Shown: piece after piece, positions 17,231 through 23,976 of the stretch
Layout of the letters: the number at the start of each line of letters is the position of its first letter
How positions within the stretch are numbered: position 1 is the first letter of the stretch
DNA from: Streptomyces sp. col6
GTDB taxonomy: Bacteria; Actinomycetota; Actinomycetes; Streptomycetales; Streptomycetaceae
DNA length: 64,000 nt
Reading direction: 5' to 3'
Assembly: GCF_008042035.1 (NCBI RefSeq)
Contig: NZ_RDBL01000009.1
Coordinates: forward strand, 249,025-313,024
The notes under the pieces: model-generated
Databases searched by the model: none
The model's input: the letters and a program-made list of their open reading frames with translations, nothing else
What the model was told of the DNA's origin: nothing
Position numbers and translations under genes: made by a program

Positions 17231-17653
17231 TCAGGGGGTCGGGTCCCAGAGCCCGCCGGCCGCGCCCCGGGCGAGGTGTTCTTCGTAGACGCCGACCTTC
17301 CAGGCGATGACGGACCGGCACTCCTCCAGCGCCTGGATCTGCGCCTCGACGCGCTGTCGGTGCCCGTCGAGCAGTCGAAGGCGCTCCGCCTCGTTGCCCG
17401 GTCCGCGGCGGACCAGTTCGGCGAAGTGCCGGAGGTCGGCGAGGGGCATCCCGGATTCGCGGAGCTTGACGCAGATCAGCAGCCATTCGACATCGAAGGG
17501 GGTGTAGCGCCGTCGGCCGCCCGACGTGCGCCGGACCGGCCCGACGAGCAGGTCTTCGCGCTCGTAGAAGCGCAGGGCGTGCACGCTCAGTCCGGTTCGC
17601 TCGGCGACCTCGCCGATGCTCAGCTCCTGCTCGGTGGCGTCGGTGGCTGTCAT
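17231..17653 (-). CDS. MerR-family regulator
   Basis: A 140-residue MerR protein. The N-terminal winged helix-turn-helix is clear (LSIGEVAERTGLSVHALRFYE, residues about 12-32, then GGRRRYTPFDVEWLL). A long dimerisation helix follows (LRLLDGHRQRVEAQIQALEEC). There is no Cys-rich metal site at the C-terminus, so it is not a classic metal sensor; an organic ligand or redox signal is possible. ATG 17653 is preferred over GTG 17662 because GGGAG lies 8 bases upstream. It is upstream of the promoter at 17164-17190, its likely target. Confidence 0.85.
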   Translation of the reverse strand: MTATDATEQELSIGEVAERTGLSVHALRFYEREDLLVGPVRRTSGGRRRYTPFDVEWLLICVKLRESGMPLADLRHFAELVRRGPGNEAERLRLLDGHRQRVEAQIQALEECRSVIAWKVGVYEEHLARGAAGGLWDPTP

Positions 17654-17952
17654 TCCGCTCACTCCCGGACTTGATCCAGACCTCGCGTCAGATCGTAGCG
17701 TCAGCGACCGGACCGCTACTGATCAGCGGCCGCTCGGCCCCCGCGCATCGGCGAACGTCCGGACCGGCCACCCACCGCTGCGGGTACGTCGCCCTTGCCT
17801 GCGCGGCCTACCCGCTCCTGGCCGCGCGTACGGGCGGGCGACGCGGTTCGACGGCGGCTTCCGGGGCACCATGTTCCCGTGCGGTGAGCAGCCACTTCGT
17901 CCTCAGGCAGCGCCGCCGGGACGCCACGCGAGACGCATGTAGGGAACAGGAA

Positions 17953-18678
17953 ATGACTCTCCCCGACCAGTCGAACGGCACCGACGGGAACGCCGCTCTC
18001 CGGCCCGTCCGCGGCCAACGCCCGATGCGGCGCGCGCGGGCCGCGGTTCTTCTGCTGCACGGAGGCCGCTCCGAGTCGCTGGAACCTCCGGCGGTCCTCA
18101 ACCTGCCCGCTCTGCGCATGCGGCCCTTCGCCACGGCCATCCTGCGGGCCCTCGCCGACGAGGACGTCTTCGTGGGCCACGTCCGCTACCGCCACCGCGG
18201 CTGGAACGGCGGGAACGCCCATCCGGTCGCGGACACCCGTCGCGCGCTGAGCGAACTGTACGAGGCCACGGGCCCCGTTCCCGTCGTGCTCGTCGGCCAC
18301 TCCATGGGCGGCAGGGCGGCACTGCGGGCGGCCGCCGACCCCCAGGTCAGGGGCGTGGTGGCCCTCGCCCCCTGGTGCCCGCCGCACGAACCGGCCGCCC
18401 ACCTGAGCGGCCGCGCCGTCGTCGCCCTCCACGACGAGAGCGACCGCATCACCCGGGCTTCCGACACCTGGTCGTACCTCTCCCGCGCCCAGTCCGCCGG
18501 TGCCCGTGCCTACGGCCTCCGCATGCCCATCGGGGGCCACACCATGATCCGCGACGCCCGCCGGTGGCAGCGCATCGCCGCGGAGGCGACCACCGGCCTG
18601 CTCGGGATCACTCCCCTTCCCGCCCCGCTGGAGGAGGGCGCGACATGGTCGGGCGAACCGGTCGTCCGGCGGCCGTGA
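17953..18678 (+). CDS. Alpha/beta hydrolase
   Basis: A 241-residue alpha/beta hydrolase. The oxyanion-hole strand is AVLLLHGGRSES near residue 32, the nucleophile elbow is VGHSMGGRAAL (Ser117), and the late His lies in IGGHTMIRDARRW near residue 197. The acid residue is probably the Asp of LHDESDRIT. No signal peptide is present, so it should act in the cytoplasm. ATG 17953 follows GGAACAGGAA. The substrate is unknown. It is divergent from the MerR gene, about 300 bases away. Confidence 0.8.
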   Translation: MTLPDQSNGTDGNAALRPVRGQRPMRRARAAVLLLHGGRSESLEPPAVLNLPALRMRPFATAILRALADEDVFVGHVRYRHRGWNGGNAHPVADTRRALSELYEATGPVPVVLVGHSMGGRAALRAAADPQVRGVVALAPWCPPHEPAAHLSGRAVVALHDESDRITRASDTWSYLSRAQSAGARAYGLRMPIGGHTMIRDARRWQRIAAEATTGLLGITPLPAPLEEGATWSGEPVVRRP

Positions 18679-18739
18679 CGAGCCGGCGGACCGACCCGGC
18701 CGGCCGGTCGTCATCGGCCTCCGGCCGGCTGACCGCGCC

Positions 18740-19081
18740 TCACCAGTCCCGGGTGGCGATCAGCTCCTCCGCGTCCGCGTCCTCGAACCCGTAGGCCGAG
18801 GCGATGAACCAGAAGTCCTCCGCGATCTCCTCCCGCGCCACGGTCTCGATCTCGCTCCCGGCCGCCTCGAACTTCGCCTCCAGGTCGTTGAACTCCTCCG
18901 TCGCGGCCCGGGTGAGCACGTACAGGGCCTTCAGATCCGACGGCTGTTCCGCCTCGATCCGTTCACACAGCCGGAGCAGGATCGTCCTGCCCTCGTCGAG
19001 GACGTGATCGGGGAAGTACTCGTCCTCGTACAGCGGTCGCAGGAACGCATGTCCCGCCACCTGCTCGTTCGTGACCGGCAT
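18740..19081 (-). CDS. DUF5713 family protein
   Basis: A 113-residue protein that matches the DUF5713 family over its full length: the start VTNEQVAGHAFLRPLYEDEY, the middle YVLTRAATEEFNDLEAKFE and the end AYGFEDADAEELIATRDW are the family's conserved blocks. It is acidic and helical, found in many bacteria as a single gene, and has no known function. ATG 19081 is the family start. Confidence 0.85.
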   Translation of the reverse strand: MPVTNEQVAGHAFLRPLYEDEYFPDHVLDEGRTILLRLCERIEAEQPSDLKALYVLTRAATEEFNDLEAKFEAAGSEIETVAREEIAEDFWFIASAYGFEDADAEELIATRDW

Positions 19082-19146
19082 GATGCCCCCAACCCTCGAA
19101 GTGAACTGTCCCGCCCATGGTGGACCGGACCACTGACAACGGGCCG

Positions 19147-20427
19147 TCACCGGTGCGACGGCGACACGGACCTGGGGACGTTCCTGACGAACAGCACCGG
19201 GGTGAGCGCCGTCGCTGCCGCGAAGAGCCCGAACGCGAGGCGCATGCCGCCCAGTTCGGCCAGGAGGCCCACCAGGGCTGCGCCCAGCGGCATGGCGCCG
19301 AAGTTGAAGAGGCGGGACGCCGCTCCGTAGCGGCCGAGCATCTCGTCGGGGACCCGCTGCTGGGTGAGGGTGCGGGCGTTGACCGACCAGAGGGTGCCGC
19401 CCATGCCGCCGAGGAAGGCGCCGGCCGCAACCGCCCAGAGGCTCGTGGTGAGCGCGGGCAGGGCCACCATCGCGATGGTGCCGATCAGGTCGGCGAACAT
19501 CGCGCGGCGGGCGCCGAGGACCCGGTTCACCCAGGTCACCGTCAGCGCGCCCACCAGCCCGCCGACCCCGAGAGCGCTGAGCAGGATGCCGTACTCCCTG
19601 GATCCGAGCCCCATGGTCCGCTGGGCGTAGAGCGGCATGAGGGCCAGCCAGGCGCCCCAGACGGCGGAGAGGACGGCGACGATCACCGAGAGGGTGCGCA
19701 GCAGGCGGTCGTCCCAGAGGAATCGCACGCCCTCGGCGATGCGGCTGTTGACCGACGCCGGGGCCGCGCCGGGGGCAGGGGGCGCGGGACGGAAGCGGCC
19801 CACGAGGAGGAGCAGGGCGAGGGCGGCGAGGGCGTAGGAGACGCCTATGACGCCCAGGGCAAGGCTGGTTCCGGCGGCCAGGAGCAGCCCTCCGACGAAG
19901 GGGCCGGCGAACTCCTGGCCCACGGTCTCGGCACCCACCATCCAGGCGTTGGCGCGTTCACGCCCGGCCGGCGGCACCGCGGCCGGGACCAGGGCGGAGG
20001 CCGAGGTGGAGGCGGCCACATCGGCGACGCCGAGGATCGCGCCGGCGGCGAAGAGTTCGGTGAGCGTGATGCCGCCGGACACGGCCGAGCCGGTGAGCCA
20101 GCCCATCGCGGCCAGGCGCATGCCGTTCGCGGCCCAGAGCAGCCGGCGGCGGTCGAAGCGGTCGACGAGGACGCCGATGTGCAGGGCGATGAGCAGCCAG
20201 GGCAGCGTGAGGGTCAGCGAGACGGCGGTGACCTGCGCGGGCGAGCGGGTGAGCTGGGCGGCGAGCAGCGGCAGCGCCATCTTCATCACACCGTCCGCGA
20301 GATTGGTCGCGGCGGTGAAGGCGACCAGGACGGCGATGTTACGGCGCCCGGAGTCCCCGGTTCGTCGCGTGGCGGCCGTCCCCGGTATCCCGCCGACGTC
20401 CGCTTGTCCGGGCGCGGTTGTGGTCAT
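19147..20427 (-). CDS. MFS transporter
   Basis: A 426-residue major facilitator protein with about 12 hydrophobic helices. It resembles the enterobactin-exporter/drug-efflux branch (VLVAFTAATNLADGVMKMALPLLAAQL at the start; IGVLVDRFDRRRLLWAANG between helices 2 and 3). ATG 20427 has AGGGGG 6 bases upstream. It is divergent from the CGNR-type regulator at 20572, and the spacer holds two related palindromic sites, so that regulator probably controls its expression. The substrate is unknown. Confidence 0.85.
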   Translation of the reverse strand: MTTTAPGQADVGGIPGTAATRRTGDSGRRNIAVLVAFTAATNLADGVMKMALPLLAAQLTRSPAQVTAVSLTLTLPWLLIALHIGVLVDRFDRRRLLWAANGMRLAAMGWLTGSAVSGGITLTELFAAGAILGVADVAASTSASALVPAAVPPAGRERANAWMVGAETVGQEFAGPFVGGLLLAAGTSLALGVIGVSYALAALALLLLVGRFRPAPPAPGAAPASVNSRIAEGVRFLWDDRLLRTLSVIVAVLSAVWGAWLALMPLYAQRTMGLGSREYGILLSALGVGGLVGALTVTWVNRVLGARRAMFADLIGTIAMVALPALTTSLWAVAAGAFLGGMGGTLWSVNARTLTQQRVPDEMLGRYGAASRLFNFGAMPLGAALVGLLAELGGMRLAFGLFAAATALTPVLFVRNVPRSVSPSHR

Positions 20428-20462
20428 GGCCATCCCCCTGGTCGGCTCAGCTGCACGGAATC

Positions 20463-20488
20463 TCACCGGCTAAAGCGTTAGCCGGTGA
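20463..20488. promoter_or_regulatory. Perfect 11-bp palindromic operator between MFS and CGNR genes
   Basis: The arm TCACCGGCTAA (20463-20473) is mirrored exactly at 20478-20488 with a 4-base spacer. A related sequence follows at about 20523-20543, where CCGG, AAA, GGTTAG and CGGT recur in the same order. Both lie in the divergent spacer and are the likely binding sites of the CGNR-type regulator at 20572. Confidence 0.65.
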
Positions 20489-20522
20489 AAGCACTCTGCC
20501 TGACGCCACCGTCACCGCGCAA

Positions 20523-20543
20523 CCGGTAAAACGGTTAGGCGGT
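20523..20543. promoter_or_regulatory. Second, related operator just before the CGNR gene
   Basis: The sequence aligns with the palindrome at 20463-20488 at 16 of 21 positions by my count. It has its own short dyad (AACCG at 20521-20525 and CGGTT at 20532-20536). It is about 30-50 bases before the GTG of the regulator gene, a position suited to autorepression. Confidence 0.5.
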
Positions 20544-20571
20544 AGAGTGGGAGGACGGGAAGGGGTGACAC

Positions 20572-21111
20572 GTGCTGGAGCAACCGGCCTCGGCCGTCCT
20601 GGTCGAAGCCTTCGTCAACACGGTCGACGTGGAAGAAGCGAGCGACGCGATCGCCACCCCCGCCGGGCTGTCCGCCTGGCTCGCGGGCCGCGGCCTGCTC
20701 GACGGGACGACCGGGATCGCGGCGGACGTCCACGCGGACTACCTCGCCCTGCGCGCGGGGCTCCGGGAGGAACTGGGCGCGCACGTGGGCGACACCCCCG
20801 ACCCGGAACTGCTCGCCGCGGCCGACCGGGTGCTCGCCGCGCACCCTGTGCTGATCACAGCGCGGGGTGCGCTCGCCGTCGCCCCGGGTCTCGCCCCGGA
20901 ACGCGAGCCTCTGGCCTCCCTCGCGATCGCCTGGAACGAACTCACCACCACCGGCGACGCGACCCGGCTCAAGCGCTGCGCGGAGCACACCTGCGCATGG
21001 GCGTTCTGGGACATCTCGAAGAACCGCAGCCGCCGCTGGTGCTCCATGAGGGTGTGCGGCAACCGCAACAAGTCCCGCGCCTACGCCTCCCGGAAACGGC
21101 AGACCGCCTGA
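20572..21111 (+). CDS. ABATE/CGNR zinc-finger regulator
   Basis: A 179-residue protein with an N-terminal helical ABATE-type (stress-induced binding) domain and a C-terminal CGNR zinc finger. The finger is complete: CAEHTCAWAFWDISKNRSRR, then WCSMRVCGNRNKSRAY, with Cys residues near 137, 142, 157 and 162. These proteins act as transcription regulators. It is divergent from an MFS exporter, with two matching operators in between, which suggests a drug-sensing repressor and its pump. GTG 20572 follows GGGAAGGGG. Confidence 0.85.
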   Translation: MLEQPASAVLVEAFVNTVDVEEASDAIATPAGLSAWLAGRGLLDGTTGIAADVHADYLALRAGLREELGAHVGDTPDPELLAAADRVLAAHPVLITARGALAVAPGLAPEREPLASLAIAWNELTTTGDATRLKRCAEHTCAWAFWDISKNRSRRWCSMRVCGNRNKSRAYASRKRQTA

Positions 21112-21137
21112 CGAGAGCGACGGGCACGGCGGGGTCA

Positions 21138-21178
21138 GTCAGGAATCGAGAAGCACGGCCCGCCGGGGCGTACCTAGC
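21138..21178 (+). promoter_or_regulatory. AraC-type operator and promoter of the AraC gene (copy 1)
   Basis: GTCAGGAATCGAGAAGC at 21138-21154 is followed by CTAGC at 21174-21178, and the ATG of the AraC gene starts at 21188. The same element with one base change, the same 36-base offset to CTAGC and the same 14-base offset to the ATG precedes the VOC gene. The -10-like CTAGC so close to ATG suggests a leaderless transcript. Confidence 0.65.
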
Positions 21179-21187
21179 CTGCTCGGC

Positions 21188-21664
21188 ATGGACATCTCAC
21201 AGACACGCAGTACCGCGCGGGGGCGTACGCCCGTCGAGCCGCAGCGCCTGACCGATGCGAAGCGGCTGCGCCGCATACGTGACCGGATCGACCGCGAGTA
21301 CGCGAAGCCGCTGGACGTGGTGGCGCTCGCACGCGGGGCGGACCTGCCCGCCGGGCTGCTCGGCCGGGCGTTCCGGGCCACCTACGGGCAGTCCCCGTAC
21401 GCCTATCTGACGGCGCGTCGCATGGACCGCGCGACGCTGCTGCTGCGCGGCGATCTCGGCGTCGACGCCGTCTGCTCCGCCGTCGGCTGCGCGACGCCGG
21501 GGATCTTCGTCACCCGTTTCGCCGAGCTGGTGGGCATGACGCCCGAGGCGTTCCGCGGCCTCGCGGCGGACGGCATCGAGGGGATGCCGGCATGTGTCGC
21601 GCAGCAGGTGGCGAGAGCGGTCAGGAATCAAGAAGCCCCGGCACCAGGAAGGCCTCTAGCGTGA
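21188..21664 (+). CDS. AraC-family regulator of the VOC gene
   Basis: A 158-residue protein that is essentially only the AraC/XylS DNA-binding domain: two helix-turn-helix units, around LDVVALARGADLPAGLLGRAF (residues 38-58) and VDAVCSAVGCATPGIFVTRF (residues 95-115), then VGMTPEAFR. There is no separate ligand domain. Its own promoter and that of the VOC gene downstream share the same 17-base element, so it probably activates both. The last residues (VRNQEAPAPG) are encoded by the second copy of the operator, an overlap of regulatory and coding sequence. Confidence 0.85.
   Translation: MDISQTRSTARGRTPVEPQRLTDAKRLRRIRDRIDREYAKPLDVVALARGADLPAGLLGRAFRATYGQSPYAYLTARRMDRATLLLRGDLGVDAVCSAVGCATPGIFVTRFAELVGMTPEAFRGLAADGIEGMPACVAQQVARAVRNQEAPAPGRPLA
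21620..21660 (+). promoter_or_regulatory. AraC-type operator and promoter of the VOC gene (copy 2)
   Basis: GTCAGGAATCAAGAAGC at 21620-21636 and CTAGC at 21656-21660 lie inside the 3' end of the AraC gene. Spacing to CTAGC (36) and to ATG 21670 (14) is identical to copy 1 at 21138. The matching geometry favours METN (21670) as the true start of the VOC gene and a leaderless message. Confidence 0.65.
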
Positions 21665-21669
21665 TGTTC

Positions 21670-22332
21670 ATGGAAACCAACACCGCCACCAACGCCACGA
21701 GCTCCCTCTCCTCCGTCACCCTCGAGGTGGCAGACATCGAGGCGGCCCGCCACTTCTACCGCGCCTTCGGCGTGGACACGTACATCCGGCTGCGGGCCTC
21801 GGATGACCTGCCCGGCACCGGCTTCCGCGCCTTCACCCTCGCGCTGACCGTGTCCGGACCGGCCACCGTCGACGGCTTCGTCGCTGCCGCGGTGGAGGCC
21901 GGCGCCACGGTCCTGAAGCCGGCCGTCAAGTCGCTGTGGGGCTACGGCGGCGTCGTACAGGCCCCGGACGGGACGATCTGGAAGGTCGCCACCTCGGCCA
22001 AGAAGGACACCGGCCCCGCGACCCGCGAGATCGACGAGGTCGTGCTGCTGATCGGCGTCCAGGACGTGAAGGCCACCAAGCAGTTCTACGCCGATCATGG
22101 GCTCACCGTCGGCAAGAGCTTCGGCGGGAAGTACGCCGAGTTCACCCCCGGCGGCTCCGACCCCGTGAAGCTCGCCCTGTACAAGCGCCGCGCCCTGGCC
22201 AAGGACCTCGGCGTCGCCGACGACGACAGCAGCGCCCATCACGTCGTTCTCGGCAGCACCGGCCACGCCTTCACCGACCCGGACGGTTTCGCCTGGGAGC
22301 CCACCGCGTCCACCGACACCGACCGGGCCTGA
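21670..22332 (+). CDS. VOC (glyoxalase/bleomycin-resistance fold) family protein, two-domain
   Basis: A 220-residue protein made of two VOC modules: residues about 10-115 (SVTLEVADIEAARHFYRAFG to QAPDGTIWKVAT) and 122-215 (EVVLLIGVQDVKATKQFYAD to FTDPDGFAWEPT). The pattern of strands and the PDG turns is typical. Members bind metals or small molecules and can be dioxygenases, glyoxalases or resistance proteins; the substrate here is unknown. ATG 21670 is chosen over 21664 and GTG 21661 from the operator geometry. It is controlled with the AraC gene upstream. Confidence 0.85.
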   Translation: METNTATNATSSLSSVTLEVADIEAARHFYRAFGVDTYIRLRASDDLPGTGFRAFTLALTVSGPATVDGFVAAAVEAGATVLKPAVKSLWGYGGVVQAPDGTIWKVATSAKKDTGPATREIDEVVLLIGVQDVKATKQFYADHGLTVGKSFGGKYAEFTPGGSDPVKLALYKRRALAKDLGVADDDSSAHHVVLGSTGHAFTDPDGFAWEPTASTDTDRA

Positions 22333-22379
22333 CCACCATCCCGCTTCCCCGCCCTTTTCCGTACGAGAGGAACCCAGCC

Positions 22380-22841
22380 ATGGCATCCACGAAGTCCACC
22401 GAGAACTACAGCGGATTCAGCGCCGACGAGCGGGCCGCGATGAAGGAGCACGCGAACGAGGAGAAGAAGGCGGCCTCCCGGCGCGGCGCTTCCCGTGCGG
22501 AGAAGGATGCCGCCGCGGAGCAGGACGTCCTCGCGAAGATCGCCGAGATGCGGGACGGCGACCGCGCCCTCGCCGAGCGCGTCCACAAGATCATCAAGGA
22601 AGCCGCTCCCCAGCTCGCGCCCAAGCTCTGGTACGGCATGCCGGCGTACGCCAGGGACGGCAAGGTCGTCTGCCACTTCCAGAGCGCGGAGAAGTTCAAG
22701 TCCCGTTACGCCACGCTGGGCTTCAGCGACCAGGCGGCGCTCGACGACGGCGTGATGTGGCCGGCGGCCTACGCCCTGACGGACATGAGCGCCGCCGTCG
22801 AGGAGCAGATCACCGTGCTCGTCAAGAAGGCCGTGGGCTGA
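22380..22841 (+). CDS. DUF1801 / YdhG-like iron-chaperone family protein
   Basis: A 153-residue protein. The first 55 residues are charged and Lys/Ala-rich (EEKKAASRRGASRAEKDAAA); the DUF1801 fold follows with APKLWYGMPAYARDGKVVCH and FQSAEKFKSRYATLGFSDQA. Relatives include frataxin-like iron-chaperone proteins, but function is not established for this group. ATG 22380 has GAGAGGAAC upstream. It follows the VOC gene by about 50 bases and may be co-transcribed. Confidence 0.8.
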   Translation: MASTKSTENYSGFSADERAAMKEHANEEKKAASRRGASRAEKDAAAEQDVLAKIAEMRDGDRALAERVHKIIKEAAPQLAPKLWYGMPAYARDGKVVCHFQSAEKFKSRYATLGFSDQAALDDGVMWPAAYALTDMSAAVEEQITVLVKKAVG

Positions 22842-22896
22842 GGCAACCGCAGCCGGTCTCTGCCCCGGGCCGGGGCAGCGATGGCAGACTTGCGGC

Positions 22897-23151
22897 ATGG
22901 ACATGGGGCGGGAGTCGCGGTGGGAGAAGGACGCGATGACGGTGGAGATCGTTTTCGCCCTCGTCACCGCCTCCGTGCTGGCCGCGACGGTGTTCGCCGT
23001 GACCTTTGCCCTGGTCGTGGCGCTCGGCATCTCCGGACCGGCCCGGCACCCCGTGCTGACCTGCGGCGCGGCGCTCGGAGCGGCCGCCGGCGCATGGCGC
23101 GCGGTACGGGTGCTGCGGCGGTTCGACGCGCAGCGCCGTAAGGGCCACTGA
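22897..23151 (+). CDS. Small membrane protein
   Basis: An 84-residue protein with one clear membrane helix (about residues 18-45, VEIVFALVTASVLAATVFAV onward), a second weaker hydrophobic stretch (LTCGAALGAAAGAW) and a basic C-terminus (RRFDAQRRKGH). ATG 22897 or ATG 22936 could start it; the second gives a 71-residue form beginning at the helix. No family recognised. Confidence 0.5.
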   Translation: MDMGRESRWEKDAMTVEIVFALVTASVLAATVFAVTFALVVALGISGPARHPVLTCGAALGAAAGAWRAVRVLRRFDAQRRKGH

Positions 23152-23171
23152 CCGCGCGGTGCCCCGGCGGG

Positions 23172-23873
23172 TTACGCCCCCGCCTGCAGCCGCAGCCCGG
23201 CCAGCGTGAGATCCAGTGCGGAGCGGAACTGGTCGACGTCGTCGTGGCCGTCGAACTCGTCGACGATCTCGTGCACGAAGGGGAAGTCCTCCGGGTCGAG
23301 TTCACGCCAGGTCCGGGCGAAGCGGCCGAGGTACTCGTCCCGGTCCACAGCGCCGTCGAGGATCTCCTGCGGCGGCTCCTGCCCGATGTCGACGGCGGAA
23401 CCGACGACGACCCCGACGATCGCGGACACCGCGTGGAACCGCTGACGCGCGTCGAGCTTCAGGCGCAGCGTCTGCCGGCCGAGCTTCTCGTACAGGCGCA
23501 GCGAATTGCTCTGGAGCTCGGTGTTGCGCATGAAGTACGCGGCGAGCCAGGGCCGTTCCACGATCGCGTCGAACAGGGCGACGGCCATCGCGCGGAGGTT
23601 GTCGATGGGGTCTTCGCCGAGCTGCAGCTTCTCGATGTCGGCGAGCACCGCGCCCACCACGTGATCGGTGGCACGGTCCAGCAGCTCGTCCTTGCTCGCG
23701 ACGTACCAGTAGATGCTGGCGACACCGCCGCCCAGGCGCTGCGCGAGCGCGCGGAACGTCAGCGCGGGCGCGCCCGCCTCGTCGAGCAGGGCCACCGCCT
23801 CGGTGAGCACCGACTCCATCGAGTGCGAAGCCCGGCGGCGTCCTCCGTCGGTGCGGCGCCGCTGCTGTGCCAT
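23172..23873 (-). CDS. TetR-family repressor of the adjacent exporter
   Basis: A 233-residue TetR/AcrR protein. The helix-turn-helix is LTFRALAQRLGGGVASIYWYVASKDELL (residues about 37-64), the form seen in TetR proteins with the C-terminal TetR_C domain. ATG 23873 has GGGAGAGG upstream. The divergent spacer to the DHA2 exporter carries three copies of a CGAAC-N3-GTTCG-like palindrome, so it very likely represses the exporter and itself. Ligand probably a drug or hydrophobic cation exported by the pump. Confidence 0.88.
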   Translation of the reverse strand: MAQQRRRTDGGRRRASHSMESVLTEAVALLDEAGAPALTFRALAQRLGGGVASIYWYVASKDELLDRATDHVVGAVLADIEKLQLGEDPIDNLRAMAVALFDAIVERPWLAAYFMRNTELQSNSLRLYEKLGRQTLRLKLDARQRFHAVSAIVGVVVGSAVDIGQEPPQEILDGAVDRDEYLGRFARTWRELDPEDFPFVHEIVDEFDGHDDVDQFRSALDLTLAGLRLQAGA

Positions 23874-23903
23874 GGCCTCTCCCTCTCGCTCTTTGCATCT
23901 CAT

Positions 23904-23959
23904 CGAACGCTGTTCTATCGTAGCGCATCGTACGGCGTTCGATAGCCGAACGATGTTCG
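23904..23959. promoter_or_regulatory. Three TetR operator copies in the divergent spacer
   Basis: CGAACGCTGTTCT (23904-23916), CGTACGGCGTTCG (23929-23941) and CGAACGATGTTCG (23947-23959) share the pattern CGAAC-N3-GTTCG, the third being a perfect dyad. They cover the region between the TetR start (23873) and the exporter start (23977). Confidence 0.7.
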
Positions 23960-23976
23960 ATCGAAAGGACCGCGCC

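Noticed and set aside
17685..17704. Direct repeat GCGTCAG spaced 13 bases upstream of the MerR gene
   Set aside because: Seven-base direct repeats are expected by chance at this GC content; no promoter boxes line up with it.
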